Shown here: positions 37,596 through 46,478 of the stretch, piece after piece
Numbering within the stretch: position 1 is the first letter of the stretch
Layout of the letters: every line of letters starts with the position of its first letter
DNA from: Streptococcus halotolerans
GTDB taxonomy: Bacteria; Bacillota; Bacilli; Lactobacillales; Streptococcaceae
Assembly: GCF_001598035.1 (NCBI RefSeq)
Contig: NZ_CP014835.1
Coordinates: 496,001-560,000, forward strand
Direction: 5' to 3'
DNA length: 64,000 bases
Made by a program: the position numbers and the translations under genes
The notes under the pieces: model-generated
Told to the model about the DNA's origin: nothing
Seen by the model: only the letters and a program-made list of their open reading frames with translations
Database searches by the model: none

Positions 37596-39013
37596 GGCTC
37601 TTTGTCAACTGTAGTGGGTTGACTTATAGCTAACACCGAGAGAGGACCAGTTTGGTCTTCTCTTTTGTTGTGTTCAAAGCAAGATAAATCCGTTTTTTGA
37701 AGTTTTCGAAGTTCCTAAAGCCAAAAGCATTTCGCTTAATGACTTTAATAAGGTTGTTGGTGGCCTCTAGTTTGGCATTGGAATAAGGTAGTTTCAGAGC
37801 ATTAATAATCTTCTCTTTGTCTTTTAGAAAGGTTGACAAGACGGTCTTGAAGATGGGATGGACCTGTTTGATGGTATCAGAAATGAGTTCAAAGAAGTGT
37901 TTCTCCTGCTTTTCTTGGAAATGAAAGAGAAGGCATTGGAAGAGTTCATAGTGGTGACGTAGCTCATCAGAGTAGTTCAAAAGACGTTGCACAATCTCTT
38001 GATTGGTCAAGTGCATGCGAAAAGTTGGACGATAAAACCGTTTATCGTTTAGGTTACGACTATCTTGTTGGATGAGTTTCCAGTAACGTTTCAAGGCCTT
38101 ATAGTCGTGAGATTGACGCTCAAATTGGTTCATGATTTGGATACGGAGACGGTTCATAGCACGAGATAACTGTTGAACAATGTGGAACCTATCGAGAACA
38201 ATCTTCGCCTTAGGAAACAGTTGCTTAGCGATGTCATAATAGGGACTAAACATATCCATGGTGATGACTTTGACACGACTGCGCACCTTGTGAGAATACC
38301 GCATGAAATGATTTCTGATGACAGCTTGCGTCCGCCCATCAAGGATAGCGATAATCTTGTTAGCATCGAAATCTTGGGCAATAAAGCTCATCTTTCCCTT
38401 CTTGAAAGCATACTCATCCCAGGACATGTTCTCAGGTAACCAGGTTAAATCGGTCTTGCACTCAAAGCGGTTGAGTTGCCGATAGACAGTTGACACAGAG
38501 ATAGACAGGTCTTCAGCGATTTTTGTCATTGCTTCACGGCTCATGAGTTTGTCGGTGATTTTGTGGTTAATGATGTTGGGAATCTGATGATTTTCTCTGA
38601 CTAGAGAGGTCTTAGCGACAGCCATTTTCCCACACGCTTGACATTTGAAGCGACGCTTTTTGAGACGAATCAGTACTTTACAACCCGCCATTTCCAGATA
38701 GGGAATTTTGCAAGGCTTTTGGAAATCGTACTTTGTCATTTTTCCTTGACAATCAGGGCATTGCGGGGCATCATAATCTAACTTGGCATGATACTCTCTG
38801 TGAGTGAAGAACTTGTCAAATGTCTTTTCAAAAGTGATGTTAGGGTCTTTAATGTCAAGCGAATCTTTGATATAATCTAATTGTTCCATATGAGTCTTTC
38901 TAATGAGTGGTTTGGTTGCTCTTCATTATAAGTCATATGGGACTTTTTTGCTATATTCAAAAAGACTCCATAATCTCCGAGAAGAATTTACCCACTACAG
39001 AAATTATAGAGCC
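37596..39013 (-). mobile_element. ISL3-family insertion sequence, copy 2 (1418 bp)
   Basis: Same length, same ends and same transposase as the copy at 11084-12501, offset by 26512 bases. It is bounded by its own 8-bp duplication, ATTTAAAA. It lies between the exporter terminator and a truncated response-regulator gene, and is probably in the latter's promoter region. Confidence 0.96.
37630..38889 (-). CDS. tnpA: ISL3-family transposase (copy 2)
   Basis: 419-residue DDE transposase with the same protein sequence as copy 1: zinc ribbon CPDC...CQAC, helix-turn-helix SISVSTVYRQLNRF, catalytic region with ITMDMF and VLDRFHI. The frame is intact. The two copies have the same orientation, so recombination between them would delete about 26.5 kb holding ciaRH, nox, prfA and glyA; such a deletion should be lethal. 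Confidence 0.96.
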   Translation of the reverse strand: MEQLDYIKDSLDIKDPNITFEKTFDKFFTHREYHAKLDYDAPQCPDCQGKMTKYDFQKPCKIPYLEMAGCKVLIRLKKRRFKCQACGKMAVAKTSLVRENHQIPNIINHKITDKLMSREAMTKIAEDLSISVSTVYRQLNRFECKTDLTWLPENMSWDEYAFKKGKMSFIAQDFDANKIIAILDGRTQAVIRNHFMRYSHKVRSRVKVITMDMFSPYYDIAKQLFPKAKIVLDRFHIVQQLSRAMNRLRIQIMNQFERQSHDYKALKRYWKLIQQDSRNLNDKRFYRPTFRMHLTNQEIVQRLLNYSDELRHHYELFQCLLFHFQEKQEKHFFELISDTIKQVHPIFKTVLSTFLKDKEKIINALKLPYSNAKLEATNNLIKVIKRNAFGFRNFENFKKRIYLALNTTKEKTKLVLSRC

Positions 39014-39058
39014 ATTTAAAATGGTTCATAATTTATTATTTCTTGTTTTAGAGGAGTA

Positions 39059-39130
39059 ATGGTGTATAAGATTTTAGCTATTGATGATGATCAAGAAATT
39101 TTAAAGCTCATGAAGACAGCTTTGGAGTAA
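39059..39130 (+). pseudogene. 5' fragment of a response-regulator gene
   Basis: ATG at 39059 with GAGGAG before it encodes 23 residues (YKILAIDDDQEILKLMKTAL) that match the first strand and acidic pocket of a receiver domain, then a stop. The sequence beyond about 39115 is IS3-like in the opposite direction, so the rest of the gene and any partner kinase were lost. The ISL3 copy sits about 45 bases upstream. The original two-component system cannot be named. Confidence 0.75.
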
Positions 39131-39228
39131 TCGCTAGAATGGGCACTATTCAGCCAACGGCACATGGCTGACATGCTGTATTTGTCCTTGTTAACAGTGA
39201 TGACTTCTCTTCTCGGGCCATAATCAGC
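39108..39228 (-). pseudogene. IS3-family transposase (OrfB) relic
   Basis: On the minus strand the frame reads NKDKYSMSAMCRWLNSAHSS, then DYSKAV. This is the N-terminal start typical of IS3-family OrfB (KYS..MCR.L..SRSSYY). Only about 30 residues remain and the frame is joined to the IS200-like relic upstream. The exact left boundary with the response-regulator fragment is ambiguous. Confidence 0.6.
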
Positions 39229-39505
39229 GAATACCTCGCCCAAACTGCTTCTATATTGATGATAAATGACTCTTCGTCTATACTTAGGGGTAAACACATT
39301 GTGGTAGAACACATCCACTTTTTGGCTGATAAACTAGTATGCCTTTTGTGCCATATTATGATCTCCTTTCGCTTTACAGTAGGTTTAAACACCCTTGTTG
39401 TATCGCGTTTGGAGATTTTTTGTATAACAGTCGATGCGCACCCGCATAGCGGGTGGTTTATTTGTCTCGCACCTATCGGAGTGAGACTGGGCTTAAAGCC
39501 ACACA
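39229..39505 (-). pseudogene. IS200/IS605-family element relic
   Basis: The minus strand from ATG 39354 (AAAGGAG upstream) reads MAQKAY, a stop, then KVDVFYHNVFTPKYRRRVIY and HQYRSSLGEVF, the N-terminus of a Y1 TnpA. Upstream lie a CACCCGC/GCGGGTG hairpin (39439-39455) and a GTCTC/GAGAC hairpin (39465-39489), like IS200 ends. The catalytic Tyr and most of the protein are missing. Confidence 0.7.
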
Positions 39506-39510
39506 AATAG

Positions 39511-39550
39511 AAAAGATTCCAAAGTCACTACAGATTTTGGAATCTTTTTT
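39511..39550. terminator. Terminator in the IS relic cluster
   Basis: AAAAGATTCCAAA pairs with TTTGGAATCTTTT over 11 to 13 bases; symmetric, so it may work both ways. It may once have served the lost two-component genes. Confidence 0.75.
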
Positions 39551-39579
39551 AATATACCTTGTTATTGAACGTCTACCTT

Positions 39580-39667
39580 TTCATTAGAAGTCATATGGAA
39601 CTTTTTGATGTTGAAAAAGCCTTATCATTTCTGCGGTGGCATTACCTACTACAGAAATGATAGGGCT
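39580..39667. mobile_element. Solo end of a diverged ISL3 element
   Basis: TCATTAGAAGTCATATGGAA and the closing TACTACAGAAATGATAGGGC align along about 88 bases with the right end of the intact ISL3 copies, with many substitutions. No transposase remains beside it. This marks an older ISL3 insertion at the same locus. Confidence 0.7.
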
Positions 39668-39699
39668 AAAAATTCGAATGCCGTAATTTTGTGGTTACT

Positions 39700-41418
39700 T
39701 TATTTTACGAAGTCATTAATTTCTTTTTCGATATTAGCAACTTTTTCGTTGGCTTCATCTAAGGTTTCACCGACAGTTGCGATATAGAATTTGATTTTTG
39801 GTTCTGTTCCTGAAGGACGAACGGCAAACCATGAATCATCTGTCAACGTGTATTTAAGAACATCTGACGGAGGAGTTGTCAGCTTCGTTGTTGTGCCATC
39901 AAGGGCAACAGCTTTTTGTTCTGCGAAGTCTTCAAAGAGTGCAATGTCAGTTTTATTGAACTGGTCAGGAGCATTGTCACGGAATTTAGACATAATGGCT
40001 TTAATCTGTTCAGCACCATCTTTACCAGACAAAGTGACAGAAATGGTTTTTTCTGCAAAGTAGCCGTATTCTTTGAAAATCTCATCAATACCATCGGCGA
40101 GAGTCAAACCACGAGAGCGATAGTAAGCAGCGATTTCAGCGACCATAAGAACAGCTTGAATGGCATCCTTATCACGCACGAATGGTTTAATAAGGTAACC
40201 AAAGCTTTCTTCAAAACCGAACATGTAAGTGTGGTTGCCAGTTTCTTCAAACTCTTGGATTTTTTCAGCGATAAATTTGAACCCTGTTAAGACGTTAAAC
40301 ATGGTTGCACCGTAACTTTCGGCGATTTTAGTAACCAATTCTGTTGATACGATTGACTTAGCAAGGGCAGCATTAGTAGGAAGTGTGCCAGCTGTTTTGT
40401 GAGCTTCAAGCACATACTTGGCTATAAGCGCACCAATTTGGTTTCCAGAAAGATTCCAATAAGAACCGTCGGCTTGACGCACTTCAACCCCAACACGGTC
40501 AGCATCTGGGTCTGTCGCAAGGAGAACATCAGCATCAATGCTGCGTCCTAATTCTTCAGCAAGCGCAAAAGCTGCTTGGCTTTCTGGGTTTGGTGAAGCA
40601 ACAGTTGTGAAATCAGGATCTACAGTTGCTTGGCTTTCGACAATTTGAACGGATTCAAATCCAGCTTCGGCAAGGGATCGACGAGCCAACATTTCTCCAG
40701 TTCCATGAAGTGGTGTGTAGACAATTTTCATGTCTTTGCCATATTGTTCAATCAAGTCGCGGTTGATATTGATTGTTTTTAACTCATCAAGATAGAGACG
40801 GTCTGTCTCTTCCCCAAGAACAGTGATAAGGCCAGAGGCTTTGCTTTCTTCTAAATCCGCTAATTCAACAGAGAAAGGATCTTCGATACCACGGATGTAA
40901 TCGGTCAGTGCAGAAGCATCTGCAGGTGGCATTTGACCGCCATCTTCACCATAAACTTTATAGCCGTTAAATTCTTTAGGGTTGTGACTTGCAGTCACCA
41001 TAATGCCAGCGATGGCATTGTAGTGGCGCACAGCAAAAGATAACTCAGGTGTCGGACGTAAACTCTCAAAGACATATGACTTGATACCATGAGCTGCCAA
41101 AACTTGAGCCGACTCAAAAGCAAATTCTGGAGAGAAGTGACGTGTATCGTACGCAATGGCTACACCACGTTTTTTAGCCTCTTCGCCTTTGGATTCGACC
41201 AATTTGGCTAAGCCTTCTGTTGCCTGACGAACAACAAAGATATTGATACGATTAGTACCCGCACCAATATAACCGCGCATCCCTGCCGTACCGAATTCCA
41301 AATTTGTATAGAAAGCATCTTCTTTTGTAGATTCATCCATTCCTTCTAACTCTTGGCGAAGGTAATCAGGAAGCTGGTCAGAGGCTAGCCATTTGTCGTA
41401 AGTGTCTTGATAAGTCAT
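39700..41418 (-). CDS. pgm: Phosphoglucomutase/phosphomannomutase
   Basis: 572-residue alpha-D-phosphohexomutase. The N-terminal GTAGMRGYIGAGTNRINIFV is near residue 45, the phosphoserine loop is GIMVTASHNPKEFNGYK (about 140), the metal loop is DPDADRVGVE (about 300), and the substrate loops are GFEESFGY and RPSGTEPKIKFY. It interconverts glucose-6- and glucose-1-phosphate for UDP-glucose, capsule and teichoic-acid precursors. ATG 41418 follows AAAGGAG; an in-frame TTG two codons earlier lies inside that site. Confidence 0.95.
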   Translation of the reverse strand: MTYQDTYDKWLASDQLPDYLRQELEGMDESTKEDAFYTNLEFGTAGMRGYIGAGTNRINIFVVRQATEGLAKLVESKGEEAKKRGVAIAYDTRHFSPEFAFESAQVLAAHGIKSYVFESLRPTPELSFAVRHYNAIAGIMVTASHNPKEFNGYKVYGEDGGQMPPADASALTDYIRGIEDPFSVELADLEESKASGLITVLGEETDRLYLDELKTININRDLIEQYGKDMKIVYTPLHGTGEMLARRSLAEAGFESVQIVESQATVDPDFTTVASPNPESQAAFALAEELGRSIDADVLLATDPDADRVGVEVRQADGSYWNLSGNQIGALIAKYVLEAHKTAGTLPTNAALAKSIVSTELVTKIAESYGATMFNVLTGFKFIAEKIQEFEETGNHTYMFGFEESFGYLIKPFVRDKDAIQAVLMVAEIAAYYRSRGLTLADGIDEIFKEYGYFAEKTISVTLSGKDGAEQIKAIMSKFRDNAPDQFNKTDIALFEDFAEQKAVALDGTTTKLTTPPSDVLKYTLTDDSWFAVRPSGTEPKIKFYIATVGETLDEANEKVANIEKEINDFVK

Positions 41419-41523
41419 AAGCAACTCCTTTTAATGTTCTTTCAATTGTTTTTAAATTATTCTAAACGCTTTCAATTATACCATGTTTGCAGAAAAAAAA
41501 CTATGAGATTTACATGGTTCTAT

Positions 41524-42093
41524 CTATTTTTTAAATCGCTCCAGTCTAGGCACCATAACAGAGACAAGAACTGCAGAGATAATCATTTCAGCGATAGCAT
41601 TTGATGAAACAATAGCAGCAAGTAGTGCCTGAATATTGCCTCCGTAAATCGTTGAGAAAAAGACAAAAATTCCTGAAAGAACGAATACGGTATTGGTTAA
41701 GGAACCAACTAGCCCTGAGAGTGCTAAACCAATTCGATTATTGAGGCACTTATAAACGAAAAATGGAGTAATACCGATTAAAATACGGGGAACAAGTGCT
41801 ATGAGAGCAGACGTTAAATTTCCATTTTCGACAAAGGGCGAGAAAAGATAACTAGTAGGTAGTATGATGATACTATTTGTGACAAGACTCATTAGCCCCA
41901 TTAAAAACCCTAAACTAGCTCCAACTTTGGGACCGTACAAGATGGCAGCGATAATGACCGGAATCTGTACAAGTGTTGGCTTGATAGGGATAGGCCAAAT
42001 ACTAAAAATCATATTACTTAATAGTTGAATAATAAGCATGACAGCGAAGAAAATAGCAATCGTTGCTGTTTGGCGAGCTTTATTTGTTTTCAC
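41524..42093 (-). CDS. panT: PanT, pantothenate ECF transporter S component
   Basis: 189-residue integral membrane protein with about six helices. The first, IAIFFAVMLIIQLL, is followed by VQIPVIIAAILYGPKVGASLG, typical of ECF substrate-binding units. Its place directly behind coaC and coaB makes pantothenate the probable substrate. It would use the shared EcfAA'T module, which is not in the window. I choose GTG 42093, since GAGGAG lies seven bases upstream; the frame also runs back to a TTG at 42108 without such a site. It overlaps coaC by 14 bases. Confidence 0.85.
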   Translation of the reverse strand: MKTNKARQTATIAIFFAVMLIIQLLSNMIFSIWPIPIKPTLVQIPVIIAAILYGPKVGASLGFLMGLMSLVTNSIIILPTSYLFSPFVENGNLTSALIALVPRILIGITPFFVYKCLNNRIGLALSGLVGSLTNTVFVLSGIFVFFSTIYGGNIQALLAAIVSSNAIAEMIISAVLVSVMVPRLERFKK

Positions 42094-42631
42094 AGAGTGT
42101 CTCCTCAATGGTTTTTATAATAATATCGATATCAGCAAGAGCACCGCGTCCAATATCACCGCAAGCCAGAATGGCTAATTTTGGTTCTATCTCACGATAG
42201 CCGTAAGATTTCAACCGTTTGATATTGGCTTGTGTTGCAGGATGATCATACATCTTAGTATTCATAGCAGGTGCAAACAGTTTTGGAGTGGAAGATGGTA
42301 AGGCTAAAGCCGTTGAGGTTACCATATTATTTGCCATCCCATTTGCCAATTGAGCAATCGTGTTAGCAGAAGCTGGCGCAAGAATGAACAAATCAGCTTC
42401 CTTACCAAGGTCAATATGGTTAATGCGATCGGCTATTTTTTCCTCCATAACATCCAGATGTACAGGATTTTTAGAAAGAACTTGCAAGGTTAAAGGGGTT
42501 ATAAATGCTGTGGCAGCTTCAGTCATGATGATATGGACCTTATATCCTAATTTCCCCAATTGACTAGTTATATCAGCTGCTTTGTAAGCTGATATGGAAC
42601 CTGAAACAGCTAATAAAATGGTTTTAGTCAT
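42080..42631 (-). CDS. coaC: CoaC, phosphopantothenoylcysteine decarboxylase
   Basis: 183-residue flavoprotein of the HFCD family. LLAVSGSISAYKAADI near the start, the FMN contact region APASANTIAQLANGMANN (about residue 80), PAMNTKMYDHPATQ and the flexible clamp with ACGDIGRGAL are all present. It decarboxylates phosphopantothenoylcysteine to phosphopantetheine. Streptococci carry coaB and coaC as separate genes, as here. It overlaps coaB and panT. Confidence 0.93.
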   Translation of the reverse strand: MTKTILLAVSGSISAYKAADITSQLGKLGYKVHIIMTEAATAFITPLTLQVLSKNPVHLDVMEEKIADRINHIDLGKEADLFILAPASANTIAQLANGMANNMVTSTALALPSSTPKLFAPAMNTKMYDHPATQANIKRLKSYGYREIEPKLAILACGDIGRGALADIDIIIKTIEETLCENK

Positions 42632-43310
42632 CTTTGGTTACCTCTTTATAGATTAATTGAGCAATTTCCCTTTTAGTGCTAGCTTCTTGAATAATATCAT
42701 GGCCAACCAGCCAAGCTTGGTGAGCATCAGCAGTAATCTGACTCAAATCATTAGCTACAATCAAGTCTGCCCTATTTTTTCTAAGACTCTCACGCGCAAC
42801 CGATACTAACTCTTCCTTAGAAACATCGACTAATAGCTTAAAACCAATCAACTGAATAGATGGATTCCACTGTTTAACCTGCGAAATCAGTTTGGGTGTT
42901 TTTTTTAAGAATAACACCTGATAATCAGATTTTGAAGAAATCTTGGTTTCAGTATTGTTTTTTTCTAACAGTTGATCAACATTAGATGTCTGCTTCAATT
43001 CTTCTAGGTCAGTCATATAAACTGGCGTATAATCAGATACAGCCATGGCATGGATTAACACATGATGTTTAGGCACCAAGCTTTCTAAAGCTTTCTGTAA
43101 ACTAGTAACAGAAGAAATGAGGTTAAGTGATAAATGAGGATGGCTATCGGGCTTTAAGGCCTGCTTTGTTGTCACCAAGGTTACTTCGTGACCTTGATTT
43201 AGAAACGTTTCGGCAACGACTTTCCCCAATCTTCCAGTTGAATGATTGGTAATGCCACGAACAGAATCGATAGCTTCAGTTGTTCCACCAGATGTAATCA
43301 AAATTTTCAT
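42624..43310 (-). CDS. coaB: CoaB, phosphopantothenate-cysteine ligase
   Basis: 228-residue ligase. MKILITSGGTTEAIDSVRGI opens the nucleotide-binding fold; NHSTGRLGK and AVSDYTPVYM near the middle are typical of CoaB. It joins phosphopantothenate to cysteine with CTP. I choose ATG 43310: there is no Shine-Dalgarno site, but a TACAAT box ends seven bases upstream of that A, so the mRNA is probably leaderless. A second ATG two codons upstream (43316) would lie before the predicted transcript start. First gene of coaB-coaC-panT. Confidence 0.92.
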   Translation of the reverse strand: MKILITSGGTTEAIDSVRGITNHSTGRLGKVVAETFLNQGHEVTLVTTKQALKPDSHPHLSLNLISSVTSLQKALESLVPKHHVLIHAMAVSDYTPVYMTDLEELKQTSNVDQLLEKNNTETKISSKSDYQVLFLKKTPKLISQVKQWNPSIQLIGFKLLVDVSKEELVSVARESLRKNRADLIVANDLSQITADAHQAWLVGHDIIQEASTKREIAQLIYKEVTKDD

Positions 43311-43316
43311 AAGCAT

Positions 43317-43345
43317 ATTGTACTAAAAAAGCCTTAATTGGTAAA
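43317..43345 (-). promoter_or_regulatory. Promoter of coaB-coaC-panT
   Basis: Minus strand TTTACC (43345-43340), 17-base spacer, TACAAT (43322-43317). The predicted start is the A of the coaB ATG at 43310. Confidence 0.65.
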
Positions 43346-43439
43346 CTTTTTGCTTAGTTCACAAAAGATAATGTGTTGAGTTCTTCAATAACTTGATGTA
43401 TCATAGATAAAGTTAGAAATCGAGAAAAGGAGTCAACTA

Positions 43440-44270
43440 GTGTCCAAGTCTTTAGAGTTGCTCAGCCCCCTGAAGCTAAATGTGTTTGGTCTTTATGAAG
43501 ATCCCAGTAAACAAACAGTCCAACCTTTTGCTTGGGCAGACACTTTCTTACGTTACATTAGTCAGCAACCTGACAGTATGATCCTGCACTTTTGGCCAAT
43601 GGAAAACATTGTCATTTTGGGAATGCTTGATCGACAAGTCCCCCATTTTGAAGATGGTTTGCAAGTTATTAAAACTCTTGGGTATCAACCGATTATTCGA
43701 AACATTGGTGGGCTAGGAGTGATTTCAGATGATGGTGTTTTGAATTTTTCATTGATTTTACCCAATGCCAATCAATTATCTATAAACGATGCCTATCTGC
43801 TTATGGTAGAGTTAATTCGTGATATGTTTAGTGATTTTGAAGCGATTATTGAACATTTTGAAGTGCCACAATCCTATTGTCCCGGAACTTTTGATTTGAG
43901 CATTATGGGAAAAAAATTTGCGGGGATTGCTCAAAGACGCATTAAAGATGCCGTCGTTATTTCGATTTACCTCAGTGTCTACGGAGACCAGGAATTTCGT
44001 GGTCATTTGGTGAAATCCTTCTATGAAAGTGGGATTCAAGAAGAGCAGACTACTGTGAAATATCCTGATATTGATCCAGAGTGTATGGCTAATCTCTCAG
44101 ACCTACTTGATACTTCATTTACGATTGAGGATATTCAAAACAGGGCTATTCAAAGTCTTGAAAAATTAGGCATGATCAAACATCAACTGCATTTAAATCA
44201 AGACTTGATGACAACTTATGAAAAATATTTAAAGCAACATTTAAATCGTAACATAAGCACTTTAAGCTGA
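43440..44270 (+). CDS. Lipoate-protein ligase family protein
   Basis: 276-residue protein of the biotin/lipoate ligase fold. FAWADTFLRYI near the N-terminus, NIGGLGVISDDGVLNFSLIL (about residues 91-110, where the family has RR.GGG..YHD.GN), and SIMGKKFAGIAQRR (about 153-166, with the catalytic Lys) are visible. It attaches lipoate or octanoate to carrier proteins. The start is GTG at 43440 after AAAAGGAG. The GcvH-like gene that follows encodes its probable acceptor. Confidence 0.85.
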   Translation: MSKSLELLSPLKLNVFGLYEDPSKQTVQPFAWADTFLRYISQQPDSMILHFWPMENIVILGMLDRQVPHFEDGLQVIKTLGYQPIIRNIGGLGVISDDGVLNFSLILPNANQLSINDAYLLMVELIRDMFSDFEAIIEHFEVPQSYCPGTFDLSIMGKKFAGIAQRRIKDAVVISIYLSVYGDQEFRGHLVKSFYESGIQEEQTTVKYPDIDPECMANLSDLLDTSFTIEDIQNRAIQSLEKLGMIKHQLHLNQDLMTTYEKYLKQHLNRNISTLS

Positions 44271-44286
44271 TTTTTAACCTAAATCT

Positions 44287-44295
44287 TGTTATAAT
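44287..44295 (+). promoter_or_regulatory. Extended -10 promoter of the gcvH-like gene
   Basis: TGTTATAAT lies 40 bases before the ATG. So this gene can be transcribed apart from the lipoate ligase gene. Confidence 0.6.
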
Positions 44296-44334
44296 AATAT
44301 CATTTGAAAGAATAAAAAGAGGCAAGGAGAACTC

Positions 44335-44673
44335 ATGACAAAAGTAGCAAATTCATTACTCATTACAAAAGAAGAAGATCTTTACAGAATTAGTATGACT
44401 CCAGAATTACAAGAGGTTCTTGGAGACATTGCCTACATTGACTTTACAGAAGAAGACGCCGTAGAGGTGGATGATAGCCTATTAAATCTTGAAAGCTCAA
44501 AAGCTGTGATGGAGCTAGCAAGTCCTCTAGCAGGGACGATTGTTTCTCGCAATGAGGAGGCTGGTGCTAATCCTGATTTATTAAATCAAACGGATGCCTC
44601 TAAAAATTGGATTGTCACTTTATCAAATGTTGACGAGGCTGCTTACGAGGCTTTAGAAGATCCTAAAAATTAA
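44335..44673 (+). CDS. GcvH-like lipoyl-carrier protein
   Basis: 112-residue lipoyl-domain protein. The lipoylation lysine is in NLESSKAVMELASPLAGTI (about residue 60), preceded by DIAYIDFTEEDAVEVDD and followed by NPDLLNQTDASKNWIV, the GcvH pattern. No glycine cleavage P, T or L gene is in the window, so it may serve as a stand-alone lipoyl donor or relay, as described for GcvH-L proteins. AAGGAG precedes the ATG and a terminator follows. Confidence 0.88.
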   Translation: MTKVANSLLITKEEDLYRISMTPELQEVLGDIAYIDFTEEDAVEVDDSLLNLESSKAVMELASPLAGTIVSRNEEAGANPDLLNQTDASKNWIVTLSNVDEAAYEALEDPKN

Positions 44674-44706
44674 GGGAACAGAGATTTCCATCTGTTTCCT
44701 TTTTTA
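44674..44706 (+). terminator. Terminator of the gcvH-like gene
   Basis: GGGAACAGA pairs with TCTGTTTCC over GATTTCCA, then TTTTTT. Confidence 0.85.
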
Positions 44707-44719
44707 ATCCAACATAAAA

Positions 44720-44736
44720 GCGAACGTTTTTCGTTC
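44720..44736. promoter_or_regulatory. Candidate PurR-type operator upstream of fhs
   Basis: GCGAACGTTTTTCGTTC holds opposed CGAAC half-sites, as in PurBoxes of Gram-positive bacteria. It lies about 40 bases before a TGATATAAT extended -10 (44772-44780). fhs is a known PurR target in lactic acid bacteria. Binding is inferred. Confidence 0.5.
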
Positions 44737-44807
44737 AAAACATTAACAACATGCATATTATTGATTCGCTGTGATATAATGCCATTATTAACCAGAAAGG
44801 GTGTCTC

Positions 44808-46478
44808 ATGAAATCTGATATTGAAATTGCTCAAAGTATTGAACTGAAACCAATTGCGGAAATTGCTGAAAAAGTTGGTATTAGCCCTGATGATATGGAA
44901 CTGTATGGCAAATACAAGGCGAAATTATCGTTTGACAAAATCAGGGAAGTCCAATCAGATGAACTTGGAAAATTGATCTTGGTGACAGCTATTAACCCTA
45001 CACCAGCAGGTGAGGGAAAATCAACTATGTCTATTGGTCTTGCAGATGCCCTCAATAAGATTGGTAAACAGACGATGATTGCTCTACGTGAGCCCTCACT
45101 TGGTCCGGTTATGGGGATTAAAGGTGGTGCAGCTGGTGGCGGTTATGCGCAAGTTCTTCCTATGGAAGACATCAATCTACATTTTACAGGTGATATGCAC
45201 GCTATTACAACAGCTAATAACGCCTTATCTGCGCTTTTGGATAACCATCTCCAACAAGGTAATCCCCTTCAGATTGACCAACGTCGTGTTATCTGGAAGC
45301 GTGTGGTAGACCTTAATGATCGTGCACTCCGTCAAGTCATTGTTGGTTTGGGGAGCCCAGTTAATGGTATTCCTCGAGAAGATGGTTTTGATATTACTGT
45401 TGCCTCAGAAATCATGGCTATTCTCTGCCTAGCGACCGATCTCAAAGACCTCAAAAAACGTCTTTCTAACATTGTGGTAGCTTATGACATCAACCGTAAG
45501 CCTGTTTATGTGCGTGACCTCAACATCGAAGGGGCCTTGACGCTCATTTTAAAAGATGCCCTGAAACCAAACCTGGTACAAACCATTTATGGAACACCAG
45601 CCTTGGTTCATGGAGGACCATTTGCCAATATTGCTCATGGTTGTAACTCAGTTTTAGCCACAACAACAGCTTTACATTTGGCAGACTATACCGTGACGGA
45701 AGCTGGCTTTGGAGCAGACTTGGGGGCTGAAAAATTCCTTGATATTAAGACACCAAATCTTCCTAAATCACCAGATGCCGTTGTTATCGTAGCCACTCTT
45801 CGTGCGCTAAAAATGCACGGAGGAGTTGCTAAGTCTGATTTATTGGAAGAAAACGTTGAAGCCGTCCGTGCGGGCTTTGAAAATCTAAAACGACACGTTG
45901 AAAACATTCGTCAATACGGCATCCCTGCTATTGTAGCTATCAACGCATTTGTAGCAGATACAGAGGCTGAAGTCACTGCTTTAAAAGAGCTCTGCCACGA
46001 TCTTAACGTGCCAGTTGAATTGGCAAGTGTTTGGGCTGACGGAGCCGATGGTGGCGTTGAACTGGCTAAAACCCTTGTTGAAACAATTGACAAAGGAGAA
46101 GCCAATTACCAACGTCTTTACAACGACGAGGATAACTTGGAAGAAAAAGCTCGTAAAATTGTGACTAAGGTCTACGGAGGAACATCAGTACAATTTGGAC
46201 CAAAAGCCAAAGCGCAACTCAAACAGTTTGCTGAATTTGGCTGGGATAAACTGCCAATCTGTATGGCTAAAACCCAATACTCTTTCTCAGATAATCCCGC
46301 TTTAGTTGGCGCGCCAGAGGGCTTTGACATTACTATTCGTGAATTCGTTCCCAAAACAGGGGCAGGCTTTATTGTTGCTTTGACAGGTGATGTCATGACT
46401 ATGCCTGGCTTACCTAAACAACCAGCTGCGCTGAATATGGATGTCTTAGAAGATGGAACTGCAATCGGTTTATTCTAA
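44808..46478 (+). CDS. fhs: Formate-tetrahydrofolate ligase
   Basis: 556-residue enzyme. The nucleotide loop is [18 protein letters not shown] (about residue 65), followed by [24 protein letters not shown] and [22 protein letters not shown]. It makes 10-formyl-THF from formate, THF and ATP for purine and fMet synthesis. AAAGG precedes the ATG. Monocistronic, with a probable purine-responsive operator upstream. Confidence 0.96.
   Translation: MKSDIEIAQSIELKPIAEIAEKVGISPDDMELYGKYKAKLSFDKIREVQSDELGKLILVTAINPTPAGEGKSTMSIGLADALNKIGKQTMIALREPSLGPVMGIKGGAAGGGYAQVLPMEDINLHFTGDMHAITTANNALSALLDNHLQQGNPLQIDQRRVIWKRVVDLNDRALRQVIVGLGSPVNGIPREDGFDITVASEIMAILCLATDLKDLKKRLSNIVVAYDINRKPVYVRDLNIEGALTLILKDALKPNLVQTIYGTPALVHGGPFANIAHGCNSVLATTTALHLADYTVTEAGFGADLGAEKFLDIKTPNLPKSPDAVVIVATLRALKMHGGVAKSDLLEENVEAVRAGFENLKRHVENIRQYGIPAIVAINAFVADTEAEVTALKELCHDLNVPVELASVWADGADGGVELAKTLVETIDKGEANYQRLYNDEDNLEEKARKIVTKVYGGTSVQFGPKAKAQLKQFAEFGWDKLPICMAKTQYSFSDNPALVGAPEGFDITIREFVPKTGAGFIVALTGDVMTMPGLPKQPAALNMDVLEDGTAIGLF

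Noticed and set aside
39256..39510. 84-codon plus-strand frame across the IS relics
   Set aside because: It runs antisense through the IS200-like relic and has no coding signature.
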